Assembly (NCBI GenBank): GCA_019509685.1
Contig: JAEKLU010000227.1
Span: 1 to 18,021, forward strand
Length of the DNA stretch: 18,021 nucleotides
Source: Mesorhizobium sp.
GTDB taxonomy: Bacteria; Pseudomonadota; Alphaproteobacteria; Rhizobiales; Rhizobiaceae
Reading direction: 5' to 3'
Shown here one piece after another: positions 1 through 8,325 of the stretch. Every line of letters starts with the position of its first letter. Positions within the stretch are counted from its first letter, which is position 1. The translations under genes were made by a program, and so were the position numbers. The notes beneath the pieces were generated by a model. It did not search any database. It worked only from the letters and a program-made list of their open reading frames with translations, and had not been told where the DNA came from.

Positions 1-12
1 GCCGGCGAGTAA
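1..12 (+). CDS. Probable last codons of pstS (partial)
   Basis: The window opens with three sense codons (Ala-Gly-Glu) and a TAA stop at 10-12, followed closely by a hairpin-T element and then pstC. In related genomes pstS, the periplasmic phosphate-binding protein gene, lies directly upstream of pstC, so this is the likely identity. Only three codons are visible, so the assignment rests entirely on gene order and cannot be checked from the protein itself. Confidence 0.3.
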   Translation, partial: AGE

Positions 13-23
13 CATCTTCTGGA

Positions 24-53
24 GGAGCGCCGCGCCCGCGGCGCTCCTTTTTT
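24..53 (+). terminator. Rho-independent terminator or attenuator before pstC
   Basis: There is a perfect 10-bp GC-rich stem (24-33 with 38-47), a 4-base loop and then six T residues (48-53). It lies between the probable pstS stop and pstC. In binding-protein transporter operons such elements usually lower expression of membrane components relative to the abundant binding protein. Partial read-through into pstC is inferred, because no separate promoter is obvious in the 28 bases that remain before the start codon. Confidence 0.85.
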
Positions 54-81
54 CCTTCAACTCGAAAGAGCCGAGCTTGAC

Positions 82-1065
82 ATGAGTGCTGTCCAGGAAG
101 CCTTGCCAGCCATTCGAGGTTCGCGCGACGCCATCGTCAGGCGGCTTGCGCTGACAGACGCGATCTTCCACGCAATGACCCGCGCCGCTGCGATATTGGT
201 GCTGGTGCTGCTCGGCAGCGTCGCGATCTCGCTGTTTGCCGGCTCCTGGCAAGCCCTCTCGACCTTTGGCTTCTCGTTCCTGACCAGCGAAAGCTGGAAT
301 CCGGTGACGGAGAAATTCGGCGCGCTGGCACCGATCTACGGCACCATCATCACGTCGGCCATCGCCATCCTGATCGCCGTGCCGCTCGGCATCGGCATCG
401 CCATCTTCCTCACCGAGCTTTGCCCGCGCCCGCTGCGGCGCCCGATCGGCATGGCGGTGGAATTGCTGGCCGGCATTCCCTCGATCATCTACGGCATCTG
501 GGGCCTGTTCGTGCTGGCGCCGTTCCTGCAGACGACGGTGCAGCCCTTTATCATCTGGCTGTTCCACGGCGTTCCCGGCCTCAACAGCCTGTTTGCCGGT
601 CCGCCTTACGGCATCGGCCTGCTGACGTCCTCGCTTATCCTGGCCATCATGGTGCTGCCCTTCATCACCTCGATCACCAAGGACGTGTTCGACACGGTGC
701 CGGCGGTTCTCAAGGAATCGGCCTATGGCATCGGCTGCACGACCTGGGAAGTGACGCGGCACGTGGTCATTCCCTATACCTGCGTCGGCATCATGGGCGG
801 CGTCATGCTGGGCCTCGGCCGCGCGCTCGGCGAAACCATGGCTGTCACCTTCGTCATCGGCAACGCGCACCGCATCAGCGCCTCGCTGTTTGCGCCGGCA
901 ACGACCATCTCGGCGACCATCGCCAACGAATTCACCGAAGCTGTCGGCGACCTCTACACCTCCTCGCTGGTGGCGCTCGGCCTTCTCCTCTTCCTCATCA
1001 CCTTCGTCATCCTTGCCATCGCACGCTACATGCTGCTGCGTATCGATAGCCGCGCGGGAGCCTGA
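82..1065 (+). CDS. pstC: Phosphate ABC transporter permease PstC
   Basis: One of the two inner-membrane permeases of the PstSCAB high-affinity phosphate importer. The 327-residue protein has a cytoplasmic N-terminus, a first membrane helix at about 34-54, a periplasmic loop with the SWNP-type segment (70-75) and then several more helices. The EAA-type cytoplasmic loop that docks on the ATPase is at about 211-231. It is followed by RALGETMAV (247-255), typical of PstC. Length matches the family. The ATG at 82 is the first in frame and is preceded only by a weak purine-rich stretch. pstA follows after three bases, so the two are translationally coupled. The operon promoter, and any Pho box, must lie left of the window. 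Confidence 0.95.
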   Translation: MSAVQEALPAIRGSRDAIVRRLALTDAIFHAMTRAAAILVLVLLGSVAISLFAGSWQALSTFGFSFLTSESWNPVTEKFGALAPIYGTIITSAIAILIAVPLGIGIAIFLTELCPRPLRRPIGMAVELLAGIPSIIYGIWGLFVLAPFLQTTVQPFIIWLFHGVPGLNSLFAGPPYGIGLLTSSLILAIMVLPFITSITKDVFDTVPAVLKESAYGIGCTTWEVTRHVVIPYTCVGIMGGVMLGLGRALGETMAVTFVIGNAHRISASLFAPATTISATIANEFTEAVGDLYTSSLVALGLLLFLITFVILAIARYMLLRIDSRAGA

Positions 1066-1068
1066 TCC

Positions 1069-1920
1069 ATGTCGACAGCCTCGTCCCTCCACCAGAGCCG
1101 CAAGCGCAGGAACGGCGTGATGATGGCGCTGTGCGTCATCGCCGCCGGCATCGGTCTCGCCTGGCTGGCGCTGATCCTCGGCGCGCTGCTCTACAAGGGC
1201 CTGTCCGGCGTATCGCTGGCGGTGTTCACCGAGATGACACCGCCGCCCGGCGATGCCGGCGGCCTGCTCAACGCCATCTACGGCAGCATCGTGATGACCA
1301 TCATCGGCATTCTCGTCGGCACGCCGATCGGCGTTCTGGCCGGCACCTACATGGCCGAGTATGGGCGGTTCTCGAAGCTGACCACCGTGGTGCGTTTCAT
1401 CAACGACATCCTTTTGTCGGCGCCTTCGATCATCGTCGGCCTGTTCGTCTATGAGCTGATGGTGCGGCCGATGGGCCATTTCTCGGCGATCGCCGGCGCC
1501 GTCGCGCTGTCGATCCTGGTGATCCCCGTCGTGGTGCGCACCACCGAGGACATGCTGAACCTTGTGCCGAACGCGCTGCGCGAGGCAGGCACCGCCATCG
1601 GCGCGCCGCGCTGGGTGGTCATCCGCTCGGTCGCCTATCGCGCGGCAATGTCGGGTATCGTCACCGGCATCCTGCTGGCGATCGCCCGCATCTCCGGCGA
1701 GACAGCACCCCTGCTCTTCACCGCGCTCAACAACCAGTTCTGGTCGAGCAATCTCAATGCCCCGATGGCCAGCCTGCCGGTGACCATCTTCCAGTTCGCG
1801 CTCAGCCCCTATGAGGAATGGCAGCAACTGGCCTGGACGGGCGCACTCATAATCACCCTGACGGTTCTCGCGCTGAGCATTGTTGCCCGCAGCCTGACCG
1901 GACGCAGAGAGGACAGATGA
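1069..1920 (+). CDS. pstA: Phosphate ABC transporter permease PstA
   Basis: Second permease of the phosphate importer, partner of PstC in the membrane channel. The 283-residue protein has a basic N-terminus (RKRR at 11-14), a first helix at about 18-42 and the EAA loop at about 171-191 ([12 protein letters not shown]...). This is followed by [11 protein letters not shown] (206-216), the PstA counterpart of the PstC GETMAV motif. A GGGAG ribosome site at 1056-1060 supports the ATG at 1069. The stop overlaps the pstB start in an ATGA arrangement (1917-1920), which indicates translational coupling. Nothing unusual is seen in the sequence. Confidence 0.95.
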   Translation: MSTASSLHQSRKRRNGVMMALCVIAAGIGLAWLALILGALLYKGLSGVSLAVFTEMTPPPGDAGGLLNAIYGSIVMTIIGILVGTPIGVLAGTYMAEYGRFSKLTTVVRFINDILLSAPSIIVGLFVYELMVRPMGHFSAIAGAVALSILVIPVVVRTTEDMLNLVPNALREAGTAIGAPRWVVIRSVAYRAAMSGIVTGILLAIARISGETAPLLFTALNNQFWSSNLNAPMASLPVTIFQFALSPYEEWQQLAWTGALIITLTVLALSIVARSLTGRREDR

Positions 1921-2720
1921 AACCGATGTTGTCCACCGATCTGAACGCAGTCGACACGACCGTCGAGAAGGCCAAGATCGAGGTCAAGGACCTCAACTTC
2001 TACTATGGCCAGTCGAAGGCGCTGAAGAACATCAACCTGTCGTTGCCCGAGCGCAGCGTCACCGCCTTCATCGGCCCGTCGGGCTGCGGGAAGTCGACGC
2101 TGCTGCGCGTCCTGAACCGCATCTACGAGCTCTATCCGAAGCAGAGCGCGGAAGGGCAGGTGCTGCTCGACGGCAAGAACATCCTCGACCGCTCGCAGGA
2201 CTTGAACCTGCTTCGGACCAAGATCGGCATGGTGTTCCAGAAACCGACGCCGTTCCCGATGTCGATCTATGAGAACATCGCCTTCGGCGTCAGGCTGTAT
2301 GAGAAGATCAGCAAGGCCGAGATGGACAATCGCGTCGAGCTGGCGCTGAAGCGCGCGGCGCTGTGGAACGAGGTCAAGGACAAGCTCAACGCGAGCGGCC
2401 TCAGTCTCTCCGGCGGCCAGCAGCAGCGCCTGTGCATCGCCCGCACGGTGGCGGTGAAGCCCGAGGTCATCCTGCTCGACGAGCCGGCCTCGGCGCTCGA
2501 CCCGCTGTCGACCGCCAAGATCGAGGAACTGATCGACGAGTTGCAGGCCGAGTATACGATCGTCATCGTCACCCACAACATGCAGCAGGCGGCGCGCGTG
2601 TCGCGGCAGACGGCGTTCATGTATCTGGGCGAGCTGATCGAGTTCGACCGTACCGAGAAGATCTTCACCTCGCCGCGTGAGAAGCGCACGCAGGATTACA
2701 TCACCGGCCGCTTCGGCTGA
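1917..2720 (+). CDS. pstB: Phosphate ABC transporter ATP-binding protein PstB
   Basis: The ATPase that powers phosphate import through PstC-PstA. The frame is open further upstream, but the ATG at 1917 is chosen because it overlaps the pstA stop and has a strong AGAGAGGA site at 1906-1913. The resulting 267 residues fit the family. Visible motifs are Walker [10 protein letters not shown] (53-61), the Q-loop [10 protein letters not shown] around 107-116 (characteristic of PstB), the ABC signature LSGGQQQR (164-171), Walker B VILLDEP with catalytic Glu189, and the switch His220. All catalytic residues are intact. phoU follows 20 bases downstream. Confidence 0.96.
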   Translation: MKPMLSTDLNAVDTTVEKAKIEVKDLNFYYGQSKALKNINLSLPERSVTAFIGPSGCGKSTLLRVLNRIYELYPKQSAEGQVLLDGKNILDRSQDLNLLRTKIGMVFQKPTPFPMSIYENIAFGVRLYEKISKAEMDNRVELALKRAALWNEVKDKLNASGLSLSGGQQQRLCIARTVAVKPEVILLDEPASALDPLSTAKIEELIDELQAEYTIVIVTHNMQQAARVSRQTAFMYLGELIEFDRTEKIFTSPREKRTQDYITGRFG

Positions 2721-2740
2721 GTTCATACGAGGACATCATT

Positions 2741-3448
2741 ATGGCCGAACATACCGTCGCTTCCTTCGACGAGGATCTGAGGCAGATAAGCCGGCTGATC
2801 ATCGATATGGGCGATCTTGCCGGTTCCATGGTCGGTGCTTCGACCAGGGCCCTGCTTGAATCCGACAACGCGATGGCGCAGCGTGTCGTCTCCGACGATG
2901 CGATCATGGACGCGCGGCAGCGCGAACTGGACGACCGCGCCATAACGCTGATTGCCAAGCGCCAGCCGATGGCCGACGACCTGCGCAGCGTTGTCGGCGC
3001 TATCCGCATGGCCGGCGACCTCGAGCGCATCGGCGATCTCGCCAAGAACATCGCCAAGCGAGTCGGCTCCGTCGGCGTCAGCGCCGCGCCGCGCGACCTC
3101 TCGCATTCGATCGACGGCATGGCGCAGATGGTGCTGATCCAGGTCCAGGCCGTTATCCAGGAATATACGGCTGGCGATGCCACTGCGCTCGCCAAGCTTC
3201 GCAACGACGACGAGCGCATCGACGTCAAATACACCTCCGTCTTCCGCGAGCTCCTGACCTATATGATGGAAGATCCGCGCAACATCACCGCTTGCACGCA
3301 CCTCTTGTTCTGCGCCAAGAACCTGGAGCGTATCGGCGACCACGTGACCAACATCGCCGAAAACGCTTATTATGTCCTGACCGGCACGCAATTGCCCGCC
3401 AACCGTCCGAAGCAGGACGAGACGGCGATGCCGGCGCCGGCGGCCTGA
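2741..3448 (+). CDS. phoU: Phosphate signalling protein PhoU
   Basis: Cytoplasmic negative regulator that links the Pst transporter to the PhoR-PhoB two-component system, so that the Pho regulon stays off when phosphate is plentiful. The 235-residue protein shows two tandem PhoU domains. Each contains the metal-binding signature: ERIGDLAKNIAK (95-106) and ERIGDHVTNIAE (196-207). A CGAGGA sequence about 8 bases upstream supports the ATG at 2741. The Ala/Pro-rich tail (about 229-235) is probably unstructured. The position between pstB and phoB is the standard arrangement in rhizobia. Confidence 0.95.
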   Translation: MAEHTVASFDEDLRQISRLIIDMGDLAGSMVGASTRALLESDNAMAQRVVSDDAIMDARQRELDDRAITLIAKRQPMADDLRSVVGAIRMAGDLERIGDLAKNIAKRVGSVGVSAAPRDLSHSIDGMAQMVLIQVQAVIQEYTAGDATALAKLRNDDERIDVKYTSVFRELLTYMMEDPRNITACTHLLFCAKNLERIGDHVTNIAENAYYVLTGTQLPANRPKQDETAMPAPAA

Positions 3449-3463
3449 CGAAAAGGTTACCCA

Positions 3464-4153
3464 ATGATCGCGCCACGCATCATGGTGGTGGAGGATGAGG
3501 AGCCGCTGGGGGTGCTGCTCCGCTACAACCTCGAATCCGAAGGTTATCACGTCGAGGTGGTGAGCCGCGGCGACGAGGCCGAGATCCGCCTGCAAGAGAA
3601 TGTGCCCGACCTGCTCGTCCTCGACTGGATGGTGCCGGCGGTTTCCGGCATCGAGCTTTGCCGCCGGCTCAGGATGCGGCCGGAGACCGAGCGGCTGCCG
3701 ATCATCATGCTGACCGCGCGCGGCGAGGAAAGCGACCGCGTGCGGGGCCTCTCCACCGGCGCCGACGATTATCTGGTCAAGCCGTTCTCGACGCCGGAAT
3801 TCATGGCCCGTGTGAAGGCGTTGCTGCGGCGCGCCAAGCCGGAAGTGCTGTCCAGCGTGCTCAAGGTCGGCGACATCGTGCTCGATCGTGAATCGCATCG
3901 CGTCTATCGCAAGAAGAGCGAGATCCGGCTCGGGCCGACCGAGTTCAGGCTGCTCGAATTCATGATGCGTCACCCCGGCCGCGTGTTCTCGCGCAGCCAG
4001 CTGCTCGACAATGTCTGGGGCGAGACGATCTATATCGACGAACGCACCGTCGATGTGCATGTCGGCCGCCTGCGCAAGGCGGTCAACAATGGCCGCATGC
4101 CCGACGTCATTAGAACCATACGCGGGGCGGGCTACGCGATCAGGGAAGACTAG
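3464..4153 (+). CDS. phoB: Phosphate regulon response regulator PhoB
   Basis: OmpR/PhoB-family transcription factor that binds Pho boxes when phosphorylated by PhoR. It has 229 residues. The receiver domain (about 5-120) has the acidic pocket Glu10-Asp11-Glu12, phospho-acceptor Asp54, Thr84 and Lys106. The winged helix-turn-helix (about 133-228) carries the recognition segment IDERTVDVHVGRLRKAV (191-207). It is 15 bases after phoU and is the last gene of the operon. No phoR follows; in this lineage phoR normally lies upstream of pstS, which would be outside the window. The stop codon is the first base of a long palindrome's left arm. Confidence 0.95.
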   Translation: MIAPRIMVVEDEEPLGVLLRYNLESEGYHVEVVSRGDEAEIRLQENVPDLLVLDWMVPAVSGIELCRRLRMRPETERLPIIMLTARGEESDRVRGLSTGADDYLVKPFSTPEFMARVKALLRRAKPEVLSSVLKVGDIVLDRESHRVYRKKSEIRLGPTEFRLLEFMMRHPGRVFSRSQLLDNVWGETIYIDERTVDVHVGRLRKAVNNGRMPDVIRTIRGAGYAIRED

Positions 4154-4298
4154 GGGATATGCTGATATTCAGGTGAGGCCGGCCTGCGAATGGCAGCTTC
4201 CTGCGCTTCCGGTACTCACGTACCTAAAGTACGCTCCGTTCCGGTTCTCGGAACCTACCATTCTCGACTCGGCCTGACCTGAATCTCAGCATATCCCC
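4153..4298. repeat. Long imperfect palindrome between convergent genes
   Basis: The outer arms 4153-4180 and 4271-4298 are inverted copies of each other with 2 mismatches in 28. Complementarity continues inward in patches (for example GAATGG at 4188-4193 with CCATTC at 4258-4263) to a central dyad CGTACCTAAAGTACG (about 4219-4233). The element fills almost the whole gap between phoB and the ROK gene, so RNA from either strand would fold into one long hairpin. It resembles a small non-autonomous inverted-repeat element, or a large bidirectional terminator. There is no T-tract. No coding capacity is seen. Confidence 0.75.
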
Positions 4299-4315
4299 GC
4301 GCCTGCACTCGCGCC

Positions 4316-5575
4316 CTATGCGACGTGCTTGCCTGTCCGCGCCTGCCCGCCCGGCGCGAAGATCTCTTGGTCGACGAAGGTCAGCGCGCGCATGGCGCAG
4401 CCTTCGCGGATCAGCGGCAATTCGTTGGGCTCGGTGTCGAAGGAAATCGACTTGGAATGCTGGCCGCCGGCGGTCTGGGCGATCGTCTCACGCAGGGCGG
4501 GCTCGATCAGGTCGAAAGCGGCGGCGCTGACGCCGACCATGGCGACAGGCGCGGGATCGATCAGCGCGAACAGGCTGCCGAGACCGAAGCCAAGCGCTTC
4601 GCCGGCGCGCCGGTAGGCTTCACGTTCCGGACCGTCCTCGAGCCGCGCCTTTGCCGCGAGCGCCCGCATTTCGGGGTCGCCGACATCGGCCGGCTCGGCG
4701 TCTTCGCTCAATCCCATGGCAGCGCGCCAGATGGCATAGTTGCCGGCATAGGCTTCGACGCAACCGCGCCGGCCGCAGCGGCAGAGCGCGCCGCCGGGAC
4801 GATGGATCATGTGGCCGAACTCGCCGCCGGATGAATGCGTGCCGGTGAACAATTCACCCTTCAGCACCAAGCCCATGCCGATGCCATGCGATAAAAGGAT
4901 AGCGATGAAATTGTCGCGGTAGCGGGCCGGGTCACGCCACTGCAGCGCGATGGCCATCATGTTGCAGTCGTTCTCCATGGTCGCGGGAATGCCGAATTCC
5001 TTTTCCAGAATGTCGGCAAAGGCAATGTCGGTCAGCGGCGTGATCGGCGACCAGAGCATGGCGCGGGCGTGGGAATCGGTGATGCCTTGAATGCCCATGG
5101 CGATGCGGGCCACGCTGCCGACATCGAGGTCGGGATCTTCCAGCCTGCGCCGCACGATTGCCACGCATTCGCCGACCAGCTCGTCGCGCGGCATGGTCAG
5201 CGTGTCGACCCGCCGCTGTTCCTCGGCAACGACATGGCCGGAATAGTCGATGACGGCGACGGAGAGGAAATTCAGCGACAGCACCACCGTTACCACGGCC
5301 GCCGCCTCGGGGCTCAGCGCCAGGCCGATCTGTGGCCGGCCGCGTTTCAGCGATGTGGTTTCGCTGGCCTTGCTTTCGGTCAGGATGCCTTCGCCGATGA
5401 GGTCGGAGGAGATCGCCGAAATGGTGGAGTGGCTCAGCCCGGTGGTGGCGGCGATCTCGGTTCGTGACGGCTGGCCGGCCCTGCGCACAGCCGAGATCAC
5501 CATGGCGCGGTTGCGCCGGCGCAGGTCGTCGTGGCGGATCCCGACCGACATCGTTCTCTCAATCCTCCCGGTCAT
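4316..5575 (-). CDS. ROK-family transcriptional regulator, XylR-like repressor
   Basis: A 419-residue DNA-binding regulator with an N-terminal winged helix-turn-helix (about 24-70, helix pair near IAATTGLSHSTISAISSD) and a C-terminal ROK sugar-binding domain (about 90-400). The zinc-site signature is intact: GGEFGHM (250-256) followed by Cys265, Cys267 and Cys272. The ATP phosphate-binding DxGxT motif expected in ROK kinases is replaced by LSLNFLSVAV, so it should be a regulator rather than a sugar kinase. The gene diverges from the xylose-type transporter genes, and two dyad sites lie between them, which suggests local, sugar-relieved repression. Met9 is an alternative start. The xylose specificity is inferred from context. 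Confidence 0.85.
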   Translation of the reverse strand: MTGRIERTMSVGIRHDDLRRRNRAMVISAVRRAGQPSRTEIAATTGLSHSTISAISSDLIGEGILTESKASETTSLKRGRPQIGLALSPEAAAVVTVVLSLNFLSVAVIDYSGHVVAEEQRRVDTLTMPRDELVGECVAIVRRRLEDPDLDVGSVARIAMGIQGITDSHARAMLWSPITPLTDIAFADILEKEFGIPATMENDCNMMAIALQWRDPARYRDNFIAILLSHGIGMGLVLKGELFTGTHSSGGEFGHMIHRPGGALCRCGRRGCVEAYAGNYAIWRAAMGLSEDAEPADVGDPEMRALAAKARLEDGPEREAYRRAGEALGFGLGSLFALIDPAPVAMVGVSAAAFDLIEPALRETIAQTAGGQHSKSISFDTEPNELPLIREGCAMRALTFVDQEIFAPGGQARTGKHVA

Positions 5576-5648
5576 CGCGGCCTTGTGATCATGCCATGGG
5601 CCGTCGTTGACGCGCTAGGGATAGTGGCAGAAGCGCGAAGTCGTGTCA

Positions 5649-5676
5649 TTATTTATTGCGGGCCTCGAAAAAATTA
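5649..5676. promoter_or_regulatory. Candidate operator 1 (ROK-type dyad)
   Basis: An A/T-flanked dyad: TTATTTATT on the left, AAAAAATTA on the right, centre GGGCCT at about 5662. It shares the half-site CTCGAAAAAA with the second dyad at 5737-5757. The centre-to-centre distance is about 84 to 85 bp, close to eight helical turns, which suits co-operative binding with DNA looping. Binding by the divergent ROK protein is an inference. Confidence 0.5.
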
Positions 5677-5708
5677 GCATGCGCCATCAGATCCCATCAG
5701 AATCGCTG

Positions 5709-5737
5709 TTGACAGCACCTCACCGCTGCATCAGTAT
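5709..5737 (+). promoter_or_regulatory. Candidate housekeeping promoter for xylFHG
   Basis: TTGACA is present at 5709-5714 and, after 17 bases, a weak -10 CAGTAT at 5732-5737. The -10 abuts the second dyad (5737-5757), so a protein bound there would block RNA polymerase. The start codon of xylF is about 80 bases downstream. The -35 is a perfect match; the -10 call is tentative. Confidence 0.5.
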
Positions 5738-5757
5738 TTTTTTGAGGCTCGAAAAAA
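5737..5757. promoter_or_regulatory. Candidate operator 2 (ROK-type dyad) on the xylF promoter
   Basis: Seven T residues (5737-5743), the perfect palindrome GAGGCTC (5744-5750), one G and then seven A residues (5752-5758). Around centre 5747 all positions pair except one T/G. The arrangement of T-tract, GC centre and A-tract is typical of ROK repressor operators. It overlaps the likely -10 region, consistent with repression. Confidence 0.6.
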
Positions 5758-5818
5758 AGGGCCTTTGTGCCGGCCTTCGGGCTAGTCTGGTCGCGCCGCA
5801 CGGCGCAGGGAGGATATC

Positions 5819-6827
5819 ATGAAGAAATTCACAGCCGCCATTCTGGCGGGTGTCGCCATGTCGCTGACGTTGGCGTCGGTCGCCGAGGCGAAGGACAAGG
5901 TGATCGGCGTTTCGTGGTCGAACTTCCAGGAAGAGCGCTGGAAGACCGACGAAGCCGCGATGAAGGCAGCGATCGAAGCCGCCGGCGACAAGTACATTTC
6001 GGCCGACGCTCGAAAGCCTGATCTCGCAGGGTGCCAACTCGCTGATCATCCTGGCGCAGGATGCCTCCGCCATCGGCCCGGCGGTGCAGAAGGCTCTGGA
6101 CGAAGGCATTCCGGTCGTCGGCTACGACCGCCTGATCGAGAACAAGGACGTCTTCTACCTGACCTTCGACAACAAGGAAGTGGGCCGCATGCAGGCTCGC
6201 GAAGTGTTCAAGGCGAAGCCCGAAGGCAATTATGTCTTCATCAAGGGCTCGGGCTCCGACCCGAACGCCGACTTCCTGTTCTCGGGTTCGATGGAAGTGC
6301 TGAAGGCGGCTATCGACTCGGGCAAGATCAAGAATGTCGGCGAAGCCTATACGGACGGCTGGCTGCCGGCCAACGCGCAGAAGAACATGGAACAGTTCCT
6401 GACCGCCAACGACAACAAGGTCGACGCGGTCGTCGCGGCCAATGACGGCACTGCCGGCGGCGTCGTCGCGGCGCTGACGGCGCAGGGTCTCGCCGGCACC
6501 GTGCCGGTCTCGGGTCAGGACGGCGACCACGCCGCGCTGAACCGCATCGCGCTCGGCACGCAGACCGTGTCGGTGTGGAAGGACGCGCGCGAACTCGGCA
6601 AGAACGCCGCCGAGATCGCCTCGCAGCTGGCCGGCGGCAAGAAGATGACCGACATCGCCGGTGTGAAGGACTTCACGACGCCCGGCGGCAACACCGTCAA
6701 GTCGCTGTTCCTGACCCCGGTCGCCATCACCAAGGACAATCTCAACGTCGTCATCGACGCCGGCTGGATCAAGAAGGACGAAGTCTGCGCGGGCGTCGCC
6801 GCCGGCAGCGTCGCGGCCTGCAAGTAA
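5819..6827 (+). pseudogene. xylF: Xylose ABC transporter substrate-binding protein XylF, frameshifted
   Basis: Periplasmic sugar-binding protein gene with an apparent inactivating lesion. Frame one starts at ATG 5819 (AGGGAGGA just upstream) with a Sec signal peptide ending at about AEA (residue 24), and reads correctly to ...KYISADA at 6010. From 6012 the family sequence resumes one frame over ([14 protein letters not shown]...) and runs to TAA at 6825-6827 through XylF-typical blocks such as YDRLIE, FDNKEVG, TDGWLP and SGQDGD. Compared with E. coli XylF from memory, about 10 to 11 residues are missing at the junction, so roughly 29 to 32 bases were deleted. As written, frame one terminates in unrelated sequence at 6445. 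A sequencing or assembly error is an alternative. Confidence 0.85.
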
Positions 6828-6854
6828 GTTTGCCGACGTTCGATCAAATCCTGG

Positions 6855-6882
6855 CGCCGCGGCCTGAAAGCCGCGGCGTTTT
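6855..6882 (+). terminator. Attenuator-like hairpin between xylF and xylH
   Basis: A perfect 9-bp stem (6855-6863 with 6870-6878) with a 6-base loop, followed by TTTT. It lies 28 bases after the xylF stop. As in the pst operon, this would limit transcription of the permease and ATPase relative to the binding protein. The T-run is short, so partial termination is the likely outcome. Confidence 0.75.
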
Positions 6883-6972
6883 CTCAAAGATTTGTGTTTC
6901 CGCTTCACGCGGATAGCTTCTAGGCTCGGTTCCGGCATCCGCGTCAGACGGGCAAGCCGGCGGGAGGAAATC

Positions 6973-8325
6973 ATGACCGACACGACGTCCAACCCCCAGG
7001 CGGACACGGCGCGCGCGTCGGAACTCGGCGTGCTTGCCCGGTTCCTCAAGGCGACCGAGATCGACACCCGCATGCTCGGCATGGTCGGTGCCCTTTTGAT
7101 CATCTGGATCGGGCTGCATGTCATTTCCAGCCTGCGCCTCGGCGTCAATCCGCTCGATTTCGACAGCCGCACTTTTCTCACGCCACGCAACCTGTGGAAC
7201 CTGTCGGTGCAGACATCCGCCGTCGCCATCATGGCGTCGGGCATGGTGCTGGTCATCGTCATGCGCAACATCGACCTGTCCGTCGGCTCCGCCGAAGGCG
7301 TGATCGGCATGATCATGGGCTTTGCGCAGGTGCATTTCCTGGTCCGGTTCGTCGGGCTCGGGCTCGGCAATCCGTGGATCTGGGTCCTGGCGCTGCTCAT
7401 CGGCCTTGCGCTCGGGCTGCTGATCGGAGCCTTCCAGGGTTTCATCATCGCCTATCTCGAAGTGCCGGCCTTCATCGTCACGCTCGGCGGCCTGCTGATC
7501 TGGCGCGGCGCGGCGTGGTGGGTCACCAGCGGCCAGACCGTTGCGCCGCTCGATGCGACGTTCCAGCTGATGGGCGGCGGGCCGGCCGGATCGATCGGGG
7601 CAACATGGAGCTGGGTCGTCGGCATCGTCGCTTGCCTCGCCGTGGTGTTCGCGCTGTCCAACGGCCGCGTGCAGCGCAAGCGTTTCCGCTTCCCGCTGCG
7701 TCCGATCTGGGCCGAGACGCTGCTCGGCGCGGTCACCTGCGCGGTTATCATGGGCGCGGTGTGGCTGGCCAATTCCTACCCCTGGCCGGTCGGCATAGTG
7801 AACCGCTATGCCGCCGCCAACAACATCACCGTGCCCGAGGGCGGCCTGTTCATCGCGCATGGCATCGCGATCCCGGTGCTGATGGCGATCGCCGTCGGAC
7901 TGATCATGACCTTCGTCAGCAACCGAACCCGTTTCGGCCGCTATGTCTTTGCCATCGGCGGCAATCCGGAAGCCGCCAACCTTGCCGGCATCAACACGCG
8001 CTGGATCACCATGAAAGTGTTCATGATCATGGGCGTGCTGGCCACAATCGCGGCGGCGATCTCGTCGGCCCGGCAGAACTCGTCCACCAACGTGCTTGGA
8101 ACGCTGGATGAGCTGCTGGTCATCGCCGCGGCCGTCATCGGCGGCACGTCGCTCGCCGGCGGCTCGGGAACGATCATCGGCGCCATGCTCGGCGCGCTTT
8201 TGATGCAGTCGCTGCAGTCCGGCATGGTGCTGCTCGGTGTCGACTCGCCGCTGCAAAGCATCGTCGTCGGCGCCGTGCTGGTCATCGCGGTGTGGCTCGA
8301 CACCATGTATCGCAAGCGGGTCTGA
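6973..8325 (+). CDS. xylH: Xylose-type ABC transporter permease XylH
   Basis: Inner-membrane permease of the sugar importer (BPD_transp_2 family, with XylH, RbsC and AraH). The start at 6973 is chosen for its GGGAGGA site (6962-6968); the frame is open further upstream. It has 450 residues, with about ten or more hydrophobic helices beginning at about 34-55. Landmarks are MRNIDLSVGS (97-106), VPAFIVTLGG (164-173), GRYVFAIGGNPEAANLAGI (322-340) and VIGGTSLAGGSGT (388-400), all typical of this family. A longer hydrophilic insert at about 228-245 (RVQRKRFRFPLRP) and the following helices make it longer than ribose permeases, as expected for XylH. No defect is visible, in contrast to xylF. Confidence 0.9.
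   Translation: MTDTTSNPQADTARASELGVLARFLKATEIDTRMLGMVGALLIIWIGLHVISSLRLGVNPLDFDSRTFLTPRNLWNLSVQTSAVAIMASGMVLVIVMRNIDLSVGSAEGVIGMIMGFAQVHFLVRFVGLGLGNPWIWVLALLIGLALGLLIGAFQGFIIAYLEVPAFIVTLGGLLIWRGAAWWVTSGQTVAPLDATFQLMGGGPAGSIGATWSWVVGIVACLAVVFALSNGRVQRKRFRFPLRPIWAETLLGAVTCAVIMGAVWLANSYPWPVGIVNRYAAANNITVPEGGLFIAHGIAIPVLMAIAVGLIMTFVSNRTRFGRYVFAIGGNPEAANLAGINTRWITMKVFMIMGVLATIAAAISSARQNSSTNVLGTLDELLVIAAAVIGGTSLAGGSGTIIGAMLGALLMQSLQSGMVLLGVDSPLQSIVVGAVLVIAVWLDTMYRKRV

Noticed and set aside
54..81. Search for a Pho box or promoter between the hairpin and pstC
   Set aside because: Nothing resembling paired PhoB repeats is visible; the operon promoter is expected upstream of pstS, outside the window.
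1809..2726. Minus-strand open frame of 305 codons opposite pstB
   Set aside because: Same antisense-shadow character; the plus strand encodes a complete PstB with all ATPase motifs.
2723..4060. Long minus-strand open frame of 445 codons opposite phoU-phoB
   Set aside because: It is the antisense shadow of high-GC genes with clear domains; its translation is rich in His, Asp and Arg with no recognisable motif.
6844..8256. Minus-strand open frame of 470 codons opposite xylH
   Set aside because: Low-complexity, charged shadow translation; the plus strand gives a canonical permease.
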